A DNA stretch of 64,000 nucleotides from Cognataquiflexum gelatinilyticum (GCF_024813435.1 NZ_JANAEZ010000001.1:1031472-1095471); one strand, 5' to 3'; shown: positions 26,512 through 35,267, numbered from the stretch's first letter. Notes: generated from the sequence alone by a model not told the origin. A program made the numbers and translations.

Positions 26512-26859
26512 ATGAGCAACATGAGAAACAAGGTACAATTGATCGGAAGATTGGGTGCCAAAGCAGAAACAAAACATTTTGATTCAGGAAAAGCAAAAGC
26601 AACTTTCAGCATTGCCACCAAGGATGTTTTCAAAAATGCGAAAGGTGAAAAAGTGGAAGAAACCACTTGGCATAATATCGTCGCATGGGGAAAAACCGCA
26701 GAAATAGTAGAGAAGTACACTGATAAAGGTTCTGAAATCGCGATTGAAGGCAAGCTTTCTAACCGTACTTATGAAGATAAAGACGGTACAAAAAAATACA
26801 TCACTGAGGTAGTAGCTGAAGAGGTATTACTTTTGGGAGAAAAAGTGACCTCCGCATGA
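26512..26859 (+). CDS. ssb: Single-stranded DNA-binding protein, short form
   Basis: A 115-residue OB-fold SSB. NKVQLIGRLGAKAETKHF, FSIATKDVFKNAKGEK, TTWHNIVAWGKTAEIVEKY and GSEIAIEGKLSNRTYEDKDG are standard. It ends at EKVTSA right after the OB fold and lacks the glycine-rich linker and the acidic DDxPF tip that bacterial replicative SSBs use to recruit partner proteins. It is therefore probably an accessory paralogue rather than the sole SSB. An alternative start at the fourth codon (ATG 26521) is possible. A strong terminator follows. Confidence 0.93.
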   Translation: MSNMRNKVQLIGRLGAKAETKHFDSGKAKATFSIATKDVFKNAKGEKVEETTWHNIVAWGKTAEIVEKYTDKGSEIAIEGKLSNRTYEDKDGTKKYITEVVAEEVLLLGEKVTSA

Positions 26860-26866
26860 CCTCAAA

Positions 26867-26912
26867 CCGGCATCCTGGCAAAATCAATGAAAAGGATGCC
26901 GGCTTATTTTTT
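26867..26912 (+). terminator. Rho-independent terminator of ssb
   Basis: CCGGCATCC (26867-26875) pairs with GGATGCCGG (26894-26902) across an 18-base loop and is followed by CTTATTTTTT. It starts 8 bp after the ssb stop codon. Confidence 0.9.
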
Positions 26913-27095
26913 AAATAAAAGAGAATAATGCCCAAAAAGTAAGAAAACAAAATCAAGGTTTTTGAATTTTTAATTCATGTCAGAATAGGAAATCCCTATT
27001 TGTAAGATAATCTAAAACAAATCAAAAGATTTTCGGATTGTATTACCATGACATCCAAATATGAGTAATTTTGGCTTTTGGAAAACCTATTAAAC

Positions 27096-28070
27096 ATGAA
27101 AAAAATAGCAGTATACACATCGGGAGGTGATGCCCCGGGTATGAATGCCTGCATCAGGGCTGTTGTCAGAACAGCGATTTTTAGAGATTTGGAAGTATTT
27201 GGAATTTCATACGGCTATGATGGAATGATCAATGGTAACATTAAAAGGATGCAATCCCATTCGGTAAGCAATATTATACAGCGCGGAGGAACCATCTTAA
27301 AATCCGCAAGAAGTGAAGAATTCAGGACCAAGGAAGGTAGATCAAAAGCATATCAACAGCTGAAAGCAAACGGCATAGAAGGTTTGGTAGCGATTGGGGG
27401 AGATGGTACCTTTACCGGAGCAAAGATTTTTTTTGAAGAATATGGAATTCCCGTCATAGGTTGTCCCGGGACTATCGACAATGACATTTACGGTACTGAT
27501 TATACCATAGGATTTGATACCGCGGTCAATACTGCTTTGGATGCCATAGACAAAATCAGAGATACCGCAGCGGCTCATGATAGGATTTTCTTCATAGAAG
27601 TAATGGGAAGAGACAGTGGCTACATCGCCGTGGAATGTGGTATTGGAGGAGGAGCGGAATTTGTAATGGTTCCTGAAACTTCCACTAACCTTAAAGCAGT
27701 GGTAAAATCTCTGAAAAATCTCCGAAAATCCAAGTCTTCAAGTATCATTGTCGTAGCTGAAGGTGATGTTGAAGGCGGTGCAGAAGAAATAATGCAGAAA
27801 GTCCGCGAAAAAGTCAATGACCCCGAAAAGGAATTTAAAGTCACCACATTGGGACATATCCAAAGAGGTGGGCGTCCTACAGCCCGGGATAGGGTATTGG
27901 CTTCAAGGTGTGGTATGGCTGCAGTAGATGGCTTGATTGCAGGAGAATCCAATTGCATGGCAGGTGTCATGAACGGTCTAGTCGTCTATACCCCATTTGC
28001 TGATTGTATCGGGAAAAGCAAAGCCTTAAATCCCGACCATTTGAAATTAATCGAAATATTAAGTATTTAA
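27096..28070 (+). CDS. pfkA: ATP-dependent 6-phosphofructokinase
   Basis: A 324-residue PfkA catalysing the committed step of glycolysis. Key motifs are YTSGGDAPGMNACIRA, IGGDGTFTGA and PGTIDNDIYGTDYTIGFDTA. The glycine in PGTIDND (rather than the lysine of PPi-dependent enzymes) points to ATP as phosphoryl donor. RGGRPTARDR near the C-terminus binds substrate. ATG 27096 is used; an in-frame TTG 18 bases earlier adds residues outside the conserved start. A 6-bp-arm inverted repeat (AATAGG/CCTATT, 26984-27000) lies upstream. Confidence 0.96.
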   Translation: MKKIAVYTSGGDAPGMNACIRAVVRTAIFRDLEVFGISYGYDGMINGNIKRMQSHSVSNIIQRGGTILKSARSEEFRTKEGRSKAYQQLKANGIEGLVAIGGDGTFTGAKIFFEEYGIPVIGCPGTIDNDIYGTDYTIGFDTAVNTALDAIDKIRDTAAAHDRIFFIEVMGRDSGYIAVECGIGGGAEFVMVPETSTNLKAVVKSLKNLRKSKSSSIIVVAEGDVEGGAEEIMQKVREKVNDPEKEFKVTTLGHIQRGGRPTARDRVLASRCGMAAVDGLIAGESNCMAGVMNGLVVYTPFADCIGKSKALNPDHLKLIEILSI

Positions 28071-28077
28071 AATTACC

Positions 28078-28449
28078 ATGGGGTATCTACCTATCATAAT
28101 TATGCTTGCCGGTTTTTCAGGATTGTTTTGGCTTGTGGTCAACCAATCTATTTTAGCCAAGAAAAAATCCATCTTGCAACTCCAACAGGCTTTTTTTGAT
28201 GGTTTGGAAAAGTCAGGTTCTTTGACAAAAAACAATGCCAACCTCAGCAAAGAATCTCTACGTTTGATTGATTCAGAATACCAAAAGGTAAAATCAAACC
28301 TTACTTCAAAGACAGAACCCACGTTTCAAAAGGAAATCAAGCCTATCTACCAATCATTGAAAATCACCGTTTCCCAATACAACAAACTAATTGTCCAAAA
28401 ACCCTATAGCTTTGTGGCAAAAGGAATGGGGCATAAACAGCTTGGATGA
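28078..28449 (+). CDS. Small N-terminally anchored protein, LemA-like tail
   Basis: A 123-residue protein with one N-terminal membrane helix (about residues 3-24) and a helical body. The C-terminal QYNKLIVQKPYSFVAKGMG recalls the end of LemA-family proteins (YN ... fP ... a ... Gf), but the rest is too short and divergent to assign. It begins 7 bp after pfkA and is probably co-transcribed. It converges on miaA. Function unknown. Confidence 0.6.
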   Translation: MGYLPIIIMLAGFSGLFWLVVNQSILAKKKSILQLQQAFFDGLEKSGSLTKNNANLSKESLRLIDSEYQKVKSNLTSKTEPTFQKEIKPIYQSLKITVSQYNKLIVQKPYSFVAKGMGHKQLG

Positions 28450-28514
28450 TTGTATAATTTTAAAATTCTCAATTAATGGTCTTCTTGATTTCCAAAAGCC
28501 CTAAACCGGTTTTC

Positions 28515-29426
28515 TTATTCTTTGGTATTTGCAACCAAAGCCAGTATCCCTTGAAGATCTGAAGGATGAAACCATTTCATTTCACTGTATTTTTTGAACC
28601 AAGTCATTTGTCTCTTGGCATACCTCCGAGAATTTCTTTTGAGTAACCTTACAGCCTCTTCCCTGTCGTATTTTCCTTCTAAATATCCAAATATCTCAGA
28701 ATATCCCACAGTTTGAAGTGCATTCAGATGTCTGTGGGTAAATAATTTTTCGGCTTCTTCAAAAATCCCCTCTGTGATCATGGAGTCCATCCTCCTGTCA
28801 ATTCTTTCATAGAGGTCTTCTCGGTCTCTTTCGAGTCCTACCAAAATACAATTGAAAAATCTGGTATTTTTTTTCTTTTTTCTGAATGAACTGTAAAGCT
28901 TACCTGTACCTATACAGACTTCCAAAGCCCTCATCAGCCTTTGGGGATTATGAATATCGACCTCTTCAAAGTATACAGGATCAAGGTTTTTGAGCCTTGA
29001 TTGTAAATTTTGGATTCCTTTCTCTTTATGATCCAAAATCAATTGCTCCCTAATGGAAGGGTCTACATTCGGGATTTCATCAAATCCAAAACAAATGGCA
29101 TCAATGTATAATCCTGAACCTCCTGTCAGGATTACCAAATCGTGTTTGGCAAAAAGCTTTTCCAACAACTCTAGTGTTTCTATTTCAAATTTTCGGACAT
29201 CATACATATCAAAAATTGAAAGTGAATTGACAAAATGATGTTTGACCTCTGCCATTTCATTGACGGTAGGCTTGGCGGTACCGATTTCAGTTTCTCTGTA
29301 AAACTGCCTACTATCCGAAGAAATTATTTCGGTTTGAAATATTTTAGCGAGTTTGAGACAGATTTCAGTTTTGCCCACAGCAGTAGGGCCTGCAATTACC
29401 AATAAATGTTTATTTTTAGAATCCAA
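28515..29426 (-). CDS. miaA: tRNA dimethylallyltransferase MiaA
   Basis: A 303-residue enzyme that adds a dimethylallyl group to A37 of tRNAs reading UNN codons. It shows the P-loop VIAGPTAVGKTE, SSDSRQFYRETEIGTAKPT, the catalytic loop LTGGSGLYIDAIC, NPQRLMRALEVC and the C-terminal SRRYAKRQMTWFKK. The start is TTG at 29426: an in-frame stop lies 36 bases upstream, no ATG occurs in between, and the P-loop starts at residue 11. It diverges from the response-regulator operon. Confidence 0.95.
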   Translation of the reverse strand: MDSKNKHLLVIAGPTAVGKTEICLKLAKIFQTEIISSDSRQFYRETEIGTAKPTVNEMAEVKHHFVNSLSIFDMYDVRKFEIETLELLEKLFAKHDLVILTGGSGLYIDAICFGFDEIPNVDPSIREQLILDHKEKGIQNLQSRLKNLDPVYFEEVDIHNPQRLMRALEVCIGTGKLYSSFRKKKKNTRFFNCILVGLERDREDLYERIDRRMDSMITEGIFEEAEKLFTHRHLNALQTVGYSEIFGYLEGKYDREEAVRLLKRNSRRYAKRQMTWFKKYSEMKWFHPSDLQGILALVANTKE

Positions 29427-29478
29427 AGCGTGTGTCAGAAAGGCAATAAGTAAATTTCAAAATTATCAATTATAAACA

Positions 29479-30222
29479 ATGAAAGCCAAAAAAGTACTTA
29501 TTGTAGATGACAATTCTCTCAACAGGAAAGTTTTTGAGCATATCATCGGCCAAATCTACGAATTTGGAACTGCTTCTGACGGAAGGGAGGCATTGGAAAA
29601 AATCAAAACCGGGAAGTTTGATCTAGTATTAATGGATATACAAATGCCTGTACTTGACGGAATCAACACCCTGAATGTTATCAAAAACGAAAAAATTGCT
29701 AATATCCCTGTTATCGCCGTTTCAGCCTTTGCCAATGAAAAAGACAGGGATTACTTTATTTCTACGGGTTTCGATGATTTTATTTCCAAACCTATCAAGC
29801 CTCGAAATCTGTTAGAAACCATCGACAGACATTTACGGAAAAATGAAGTGCCGATTAGAATTGATAATCCAAACGAAATAGAACTGGATCCTAAAGTGGT
29901 AAATACTTTATTGAAATTTAACAATGCCGAAAACATCCGTTCAGTATATGAGGAGTTTATTGAAGAATGTATTAATTTATTGGTTGAAACCAAATCCTTA
30001 ATTGATTCAGGAAACTATCCCGAAATCGGAGAGAAAATACATATTATCAAAGGTAATTCCGGTACCCTAGGCGCATTGAAAATTTACAATTTTTGTCAGA
30101 ATTTTGAAAAAAGCATTAAATCTTCCAATTTTGAGAATACCTTAGAAGATTATATATATTTGAAGAGTATAGTTCAATCATTTCGCTTAAAAATCATCTC
30201 ATCTCAATTACTCAATCCATGA
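29479..30222 (+). CDS. Response regulator receiver domain fused to HPt domain
   Basis: A 247-residue phosphorelay protein. The receiver domain (about 1-120) has acidic residues D10/D11, phospho-acceptor D53 (VLMDIQMP), S82 and K104. The second half is an HPt four-helix module with the phospho-accepting H188 in EKIHIIKGNSGTLGA. There is no DNA-binding or enzymatic output. It overlaps the next receiver gene by four bases (ATGA). The pair gives a relay of Asp to His to Asp. The histidine kinase that feeds it is not adjacent. Confidence 0.92.
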   Translation: MKAKKVLIVDDNSLNRKVFEHIIGQIYEFGTASDGREALEKIKTGKFDLVLMDIQMPVLDGINTLNVIKNEKIANIPVIAVSAFANEKDRDYFISTGFDDFISKPIKPRNLLETIDRHLRKNEVPIRIDNPNEIELDPKVVNTLLKFNNAENIRSVYEEFIEECINLLVETKSLIDSGNYPEIGEKIHIIKGNSGTLGALKIYNFCQNFEKSIKSSNFENTLEDYIYLKSIVQSFRLKIISSQLLNP

Positions 30223-30596
30223 CGGAAAATAAGAAAGTTTTGGTAGCTGAAGACAGTTCGGTTATTATCAATCTTACTAAAAATGTACTCCTTTTTGAGA
30301 AATACAAAATAACGGCCGTAAAAAACGGCAAACAAGTGCTGGAAAAATTGAATAATGAGGATTTTGATCTGATTTTGATGGACATCAATATGCCAATCAT
30401 GGATGGTATAGAATGTACAAAAGCCATCCGAGTCCTAGAAAACAAAAGCAAAGCAAGCATCCCGATTGTTGCGATTACAGGGAATTATAAGAATTATACT
30501 TTAGATGACTTCAAAAAAGCGGGTCTCAATGACTATATCCAAAAACCTTTGGATTATGATTTGTTACTTGCAACTGTAAGAAAACACCTTTCTTAA
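30219..30596 (+). CDS. Stand-alone response regulator receiver protein
   Basis: A 125-residue CheY-like protein: E11/D12, phospho-acceptor D55 in LILMDINMP, threonine in IVAITGN and lysine in YIQKPLDY. No output domain follows. Its start overlaps the stop of the REC-HPt gene, so it is probably the terminal acceptor of that relay, acting by protein-protein contact. This is inferred from the overlap. It sits 16 bp ahead of a small unknown gene. Confidence 0.92.
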   Translation: MTENKKVLVAEDSSVIINLTKNVLLFEKYKITAVKNGKQVLEKLNNEDFDLILMDINMPIMDGIECTKAIRVLENKSKASIPIVAITGNYKNYTLDDFKKAGLNDYIQKPLDYDLLLATVRKHLS

Positions 30597-30611
30597 AAAG
30601 AAAGAACCGGA

Positions 30612-30890
30612 ATGATAGTCAAATACACAAAAAATTTTCTGGACAAAATCGAAGATCTCTTTGCCTCATCAGAATATATTTTGAGGTATGAAAAAGGAAA
30701 TTTCAAATCAGGATATTGTGTTCTCAAAGAAAACAAAATCGTCATCGTCAATAAATATTATACCTTAGAAGGCAAGATCAATGCCTTACTGGAAATTATC
30801 AAAGAGTTGGGGTTCAGCCCCAAAGATTTTTCTGATAAAAAACTTCAGGATTTGATATCTGAATTACAACAAACTGAACTAAAACTTTGA
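30612..30890 (+). CDS. Small protein of unknown function upstream of MBL hydrolase
   Basis: A 92-residue protein with a beta-hairpin-like centre (YCVLKENKIVIVNKYYTLEGK) and a helical C-terminus. No signal peptide or metal motif is present. I recognise the association of such a small gene with an MBL-fold enzyme in Cytophagales but not a named family. Its stop codon (TGA at 30888-30890) overlaps the TTG start of the MBL gene, indicating translational coupling. Function unknown. Confidence 0.7.
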   Translation: MIVKYTKNFLDKIEDLFASSEYILRYEKGNFKSGYCVLKENKIVIVNKYYTLEGKINALLEIIKELGFSPKDFSDKKLQDLISELQQTELKL

Positions 30891-31648
30891 AAGTCACATT
30901 TTTAGGTACCGGCACTTCCCAGGGCGTACCCGTGATAGCCTGTGATTGTCCTGTGTGCAGTTCACTTGATTACAGAGACAAAAGACTAAGGAGTTCTATT
31001 CATCTTGAGATAGAAGGCAAAAGCCTTGTCGTCGATACAGGTCCCGACTTCAGACAACAGATGATCAGGGAAAAAATCCATCATCTGGATGCGGTACTTT
31101 TTACACATGAGCATAAAGACCACACGGGCGGACTGGATGACATCCGCTCCTATAATTTCCTTCAGAAAAAAGACATGCCAATCTATGGGACCAAAAAAGT
31201 CCTCAATCAGATCAAGCGTGAATTTGCCTACATATTTGAGGAAGTGCGGTACCCGGGAGTACCTTCGGTGATTACCCATGAAATCGTCAACGAACCTTTT
31301 TCCGCAGAAGGAATCCAGGTCGTCCCGATTCAGGTGCTTCATTATAGATTACCTGTATTTGGGTTTAGGTTTGGAGATTTTACTTATATCACAGATGCCA
31401 AATACATCGATGACACTGAACTTGAAAAAATAAAAGGAACCAAAGTCCTTGTGCTGAATGCCCTACAGCAATCACACCATCTTTCTCACTTTACCTTGGA
31501 GGAGGCCATCCAACTCGTGCACCTGATCAAACCTGAATTGGCCTATTTTACACACATCAGCCATCGCCTAGGGACGCACCAAGAGGTGGAAAAAACATTA
31601 CCTCCAAATATCCATCTCGCTTTTGATGGATTGAAAATCTCCCTTTAA
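30887..31648 (+). CDS. MBL-fold metallo-hydrolase (PhnP-like)
   Basis: A 253-residue metallo-beta-lactamase-fold hydrolase. It opens with VTFLGTGTSQGVPVIACDCP and carries the metal-binding loop FTHEHKDHTGGLDD, the aspartate in YITDAKYID and the final histidine in FTHISHRLG. The cysteines C19, C21 and C24 in the N-terminal CDCPVCSS are shared with the PhnP cyclic-phosphodiesterase group, which suggests a phosphodiester substrate. The start is TTG 30887 within a TTGA overlap with the preceding stop; the family's conserved start begins exactly here. Nothing in its neighbours points to phosphonate metabolism. Confidence 0.9.
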   Translation: MKVTFLGTGTSQGVPVIACDCPVCSSLDYRDKRLRSSIHLEIEGKSLVVDTGPDFRQQMIREKIHHLDAVLFTHEHKDHTGGLDDIRSYNFLQKKDMPIYGTKKVLNQIKREFAYIFEEVRYPGVPSVITHEIVNEPFSAEGIQVVPIQVLHYRLPVFGFRFGDFTYITDAKYIDDTELEKIKGTKVLVLNALQQSHHLSHFTLEEAIQLVHLIKPELAYFTHISHRLGTHQEVEKTLPPNIHLAFDGLKISL

Positions 31649-31650
31649 CA

Positions 31651-33222
31651 ATGCACTTCAATTTCCACTTTTTAAAATTCCTTTGCCCAGAGCTGGATAA
31701 AACCTTTTCAAGCGCTGAGATTGTGGAATGTTTTTCCCAAAATAAAGACGAATTGGTAATCGGCTGTACCAAAGATGGAGGGGATATTTTCATCCGAGCC
31801 AACCTGCTTCCTTCAATTTCCTGTCTTTCTTTTCCCGACAATTTCAAAAGAAGCAAAAGAAATACTGTCTCCCTTTTCCCTCAAATCATCGGAAAAAAGA
31901 TCAACAAGATCGAAGTCGTCAATTTTGAAAGGGCATTTATAGCCTATTTGGATTCCGGTGATAATATAGTTTTCAAGATTCACGGAACGAGAAGTAACAT
32001 CCTTTTTTATCCTAAAGATGAAACCTTACCGTCTTTGTTGTTTAGAAATGAACTGAGGGATGACAAAAACCTGTTGGTCTCCGATCTTTCAAAAAACCTT
32101 CATTTAGACTGGAACACTTTCTCCTCAGTGGAAGGAAATGCCTCAAAATTCTTGCCGACTCTGGGAAAAATCCCAAGAGAATGGCTCAAAAAACAAGGCT
32201 ATATAGAGGCTGGATTAGAAGAGAAATGGGAGTTGATGAAGGAACTTTTGGATATGTTGGAAAGCCCGCTTTATGCCATCATCAGCGATGAAAATGAATA
32301 TCTCCTGTCTTTGCTCCCTGAGAAGGAAGCAATATTTACGACTTCTGATCCTATCAAAGCATGTAATGAACTTTTCAGATATAGGGTAGTCATCCAGTCA
32401 TTTGAAAAAGAAAAACATGCTTGGTTGAAGCAGCTTCAGGAACAACAAAAGAGAACGAAGTCCTACATCCAAAAGACCGGGGAAAGATTGGAACAAATTC
32501 TCCATGAAACACCGCCTTCTCAAGTGGCAGATGTAATCATGGCCAATCTCCATGCGATAGAACCCAATGCCGAACAGATAGCGCTTTTTAATTTCTACTC
32601 AGGAAAAGAGGAAATTTTCAAACTCAAGTTGGGACAAAGTCCTCAAAAGTATGCCGAAAACCTCTATCGCAAATCCAAAAACAGAAAGAAAGAAATTGAA
32701 CAACTTTCCCAAAACCTTGCGGAAAAAGAAAAACTATCCCAACATACAGCTTCGTGGCTAGAAGAAATCGAAGGGTTTAAAGACTTTAGGAGCCTTCGGG
32801 ATTTTATCAAAAACAACCACCTGACTCCAAAATCAAAGGAACAGGAGGAACAGGTACCGTTCAAGAGATTTGAAATCGAAGGATTTGAGGTTCTTGTCGG
32901 AAAATCAGCAAAATCCAATGACGATATGCTTCGCAATTTTGCCTGGAAGGAAGATTTATGGCTTCATGCCAAAGACGTATCCGGGTCACATGTGCTGATC
33001 AAATACCGTTCAGGCATCAATTTTCCGAAAACAGTTTTAGAAAGGGCGGCTGAATTGGCAGCTTATTATTCAAAAAACAAAAACGAAAGCCTTTCTCCTG
33101 TGATGTATACTCCGGCAAAATTTGTGAGAAAAGTAAAAGGAACACCACCTGGAGCAGTAATGGTTGAAAAAGAAAATGTGCTAATGGTAAAGCCTACCGG
33201 ACCAAAAGAAGACAATAATTAA
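31651..33222 (+). CDS. NFACT-family RNA-binding protein (RqcH-like)
   Basis: A 523-residue protein of the NFACT/RqcH (Rqc2/Tae2, formerly fibronectin-binding) family, which binds 50S subunits carrying a stalled nascent chain and tRNA and adds C-terminal alanine tails. The NFACT-N core is recognisable in FKIHGTRSNILFY, the middle has long coiled-coil helices (about residues 245-415), and the C-terminal NFACT-R domain shows EDLWLHAKDVSGSHVLIKY and PPGAVMVEKE. It is 2 bp after the MBL gene. I could not verify the alanine-tailing residues of the N-terminal domain by eye. Confidence 0.87.
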   Translation: MHFNFHFLKFLCPELDKTFSSAEIVECFSQNKDELVIGCTKDGGDIFIRANLLPSISCLSFPDNFKRSKRNTVSLFPQIIGKKINKIEVVNFERAFIAYLDSGDNIVFKIHGTRSNILFYPKDETLPSLLFRNELRDDKNLLVSDLSKNLHLDWNTFSSVEGNASKFLPTLGKIPREWLKKQGYIEAGLEEKWELMKELLDMLESPLYAIISDENEYLLSLLPEKEAIFTTSDPIKACNELFRYRVVIQSFEKEKHAWLKQLQEQQKRTKSYIQKTGERLEQILHETPPSQVADVIMANLHAIEPNAEQIALFNFYSGKEEIFKLKLGQSPQKYAENLYRKSKNRKKEIEQLSQNLAEKEKLSQHTASWLEEIEGFKDFRSLRDFIKNNHLTPKSKEQEEQVPFKRFEIEGFEVLVGKSAKSNDDMLRNFAWKEDLWLHAKDVSGSHVLIKYRSGINFPKTVLERAAELAAYYSKNKNESLSPVMYTPAKFVRKVKGTPPGAVMVEKENVLMVKPTGPKEDNN

Positions 33223-33257
33223 CATCAGAAAGAAAATAATTCGGCATTAAGACAAAC

Positions 33258-33288
33258 AAAAAAGGCCTCCGAGGTGGAAGCCTTTTTT
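33258..33288. terminator. Bidirectional terminator between the NFACT gene and pyk
   Basis: AAAAAAGGC (33258-33266) and GCCTTTTTT (33280-33288) enclose a further TCC/GGA pairing. The A and T runs let it work for both converging genes. Confidence 0.85.
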
Positions 33289-33305
33289 GATGTAATCTGA
33301 TTAAT

Positions 33306-34736
33306 TTATTCCACCAGGTGGATTTTAAGCATATTGGTTTTTCCTTTTTCCTTCAAAGGCATACTGGCAGTATTGATGATGATATCACCGTTTTTAACAT
33401 AGCCGTCCTTTTTCAACTGGTCTTGGATATCCATAAAAGTGGCATCTGTAGAAGTGTTGCTCTCATAATAATAAGCCCTAACTCCCCAAACTAAACTCAA
33501 TTGGGTCAACAGGTTTTTGTTTCTGGTAAATATCAAAAGATTGGCAAGAGGTCTGAATGAAGCCAATCTCAAAGGAGTCTGACCTGAAGTTGTAATTCCG
33601 ACCAAAGCTTTGGCTTTCACATTTCTAGAAAGCCTTGCAGCCATTAAAGTGAGGTTTTTGCTCAGGAAATTCGGATCGCTTTCTTCTATTTTATAAAGGT
33701 GATGGAAAACATCCTCGTTCGTTTCAATGTAGTTGATAATGGTACTCATGGCTTTAACAGCATTGACAGGGAACTGTCCTGAGGCGGTTTCAGCAGAAAG
33801 CATTACTGCATCTGCTCCATCCAATACTGCTGTAGCGACGTCATTGGTTTCAGCTCTTGTAGGTCTTGGATGCGTGGTCATACTTTCAAGCATCTGTGTG
33901 GCGATGATAACCGGCTTGCAGGCAACTTTACAAAGCGAAACCATTTTCTTTTGCCAAAGCGGAACAGTTTCCATAGGCATTTCCACACCAAGGTCTCCTC
34001 TTGCTACCATGATCGCATCGGTCGCCTCAATGATGGATTCAATATTTTGTAAAGCTTCTGGCTTCTCTATTTTCGCTACTATTTTGCAGTTTTTCCCGGC
34101 CTTGGTGATTCTTTCTCTTAAGTCGATGATGTCATCCACAGACCTTACAAAAGAAAGTGCAATCCAATCCACATCATTTGCCAAACCAAATTCAAGGTCT
34201 TCAAGGTCTTTTTCAGTTAGGGAAGGTGCCGATACTTTGGTGTTGGGTAGGTTTATACCCTTTCGTGATTTCAATATTCCCCCATGAATTACTACGCATC
34301 GGACATTCTTGCCATCTGTGCTGTTCACAGCAAGTTCAATATTCCCATCATCAATCAAAATTCGGTCTCCTGATTTCACATCATTGGGAAGGTTTTCATA
34401 GACTGTGCTCACTATGTCAGCGTTTCCTACCAAGGAATCATTGGTAATGGTGATTTTACCTCCAGGCACTATTTGGACTCCCCCGTTTTCCATCTCACCC
34501 ACCCTGATTTTTGGGCCTTGTAAATCTTGAAGAATACCGATTTTGACGGTGAGTTTGTCATTGATTTCGCGTATCATCTTGATGACTTCAGCATGCTGGG
34601 CGTGAGTACCATGCGAAAAATTAAGTCTGAATACGTTGGCTCCTGCGTTGGCGAGACTTTTTAAAGTATCAATATTGTTTGATGCTGGACCGATGGTAGC
34701 TAATATTTTTGTCTTATTATAAAGAGCAATACTCAT
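33306..34736 (-). CDS. pyk: Pyruvate kinase
   Basis: A 476-residue pyruvate kinase, last enzyme of glycolysis. It shows TKILATIGPASNN, FRLNFSHGTHAQH, ILQDLQGPKIRVGE, the catalytic KIEKPEAL, MVARGDLGVEMPMETVPLWQKK, and the family pattern in TQMLESMTTHPRPTRAETND. The C-terminal regulatory domain is complete. It starts 13 bp after the IPExxxVDY gene, so they form one transcript, and ends at a shared terminator with the NFACT gene. Confidence 0.97.
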   Translation of the reverse strand: MSIALYNKTKILATIGPASNNIDTLKSLANAGANVFRLNFSHGTHAQHAEVIKMIREINDKLTVKIGILQDLQGPKIRVGEMENGGVQIVPGGKITITNDSLVGNADIVSTVYENLPNDVKSGDRILIDDGNIELAVNSTDGKNVRCVVIHGGILKSRKGINLPNTKVSAPSLTEKDLEDLEFGLANDVDWIALSFVRSVDDIIDLRERITKAGKNCKIVAKIEKPEALQNIESIIEATDAIMVARGDLGVEMPMETVPLWQKKMVSLCKVACKPVIIATQMLESMTTHPRPTRAETNDVATAVLDGADAVMLSAETASGQFPVNAVKAMSTIINYIETNEDVFHHLYKIEESDPNFLSKNLTLMAARLSRNVKAKALVGITTSGQTPLRLASFRPLANLLIFTRNKNLLTQLSLVWGVRAYYYESNTSTDATFMDIQDQLKKDGYVKNGDIIINTASMPLKEKGKTNMLKIHLVE

Positions 34737-34749
34737 AGAATATTGGGTT

Positions 34750-35178
34750 TTAATAGGTTAATAGATTTTCTTTTGATTTGATTTTGTCGATGTCGAGTTT
34801 GACTACATTTTGGATTAATCCATTCCCCGAAAGGCGCTCAATATAGTCATTAATATCCACTTCGGAAGTAAAATCTTGGATGAGTAGGAAGTAGTCAATG
34901 ATTTTTAATTCGGGAATCAGGTATAATGAATTGGTATCAAGGCCAAAGGATTTGTTTTTTAGCAACTGGATAAATCCATTTTCCTTTTCACTTTTATACT
35001 GAGAAATGCAAAGGCGGGTGCTGCTGATAAATTCCAACTCATAATCATCTGTTTTTGCTAATTTTAAATCCAAAGCATTATTGATGATCCAGGCCATTTT
35101 ATAGTCTTTAACAGGGGCTACAAAACCAAGAAGTTCAAACTCATACAGGTGTTCGACAACTAATTTATTTCTCTTCAT
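34750..35178 (-). CDS. IPExxxVDY family protein
   Basis: A 142-residue protein typical of Bacteroidota, named for its motif, here LIPELKIIDYFLLI near residue 90. It has no known function. It regularly neighbours pyk and the acpP-fabF-rnc genes, as here. ATG 35178 is chosen because the family begins with a KLVVEHLYEFELLG-type sequence right after it. A TAnnTTTG-like -7 element (TAATTTTG, 35200-35207 on the minus strand) lies 21 bp upstream, inside the only longer reading frame. Confidence 0.85.
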   Translation of the reverse strand: MKRNKLVVEHLYEFELLGFVAPVKDYKMAWIINNALDLKLAKTDDYELEFISSTRLCISQYKSEKENGFIQLLKNKSFGLDTNSLYLIPELKIIDYFLLIQDFTSEVDINDYIERLSGNGLIQNVVKLDIDKIKSKENLLTY

Positions 35179-35199
35179 TCGGGGAAGAATTTGCTCAAA

Positions 35200-35207
35200 C
35201 AAAATTA
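35200..35207 (-). promoter_or_regulatory. Possible -7 element for IPExxxVDY-pyk
   Basis: The minus strand reads TAATTTTG, matching TAnnTTTG, 21 bp before ATG 35178. No clear -33 element was found at the usual spacing. Confidence 0.35.
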
Positions 35208-35267
35208 AAAATAATCTATCAACTTCTGACACCCTAAATAATATCTTCAATTTAGGTGAGGCATTTT

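Noticed and set aside
27038..27073. pfkA promoter with TTG (27038-27040) and TAATTTTG (27066-27073)
   Set aside because: The spacing of 25 bp is outside the 19-21 bp typical for Bacteroidota, so it was not listed as a promoter.
28497..28516. Terminator between the LemA-like gene and miaA (AAACCGGTTT palindrome)
   Set aside because: The palindrome has no loop and no adequate T tract; not convincing.
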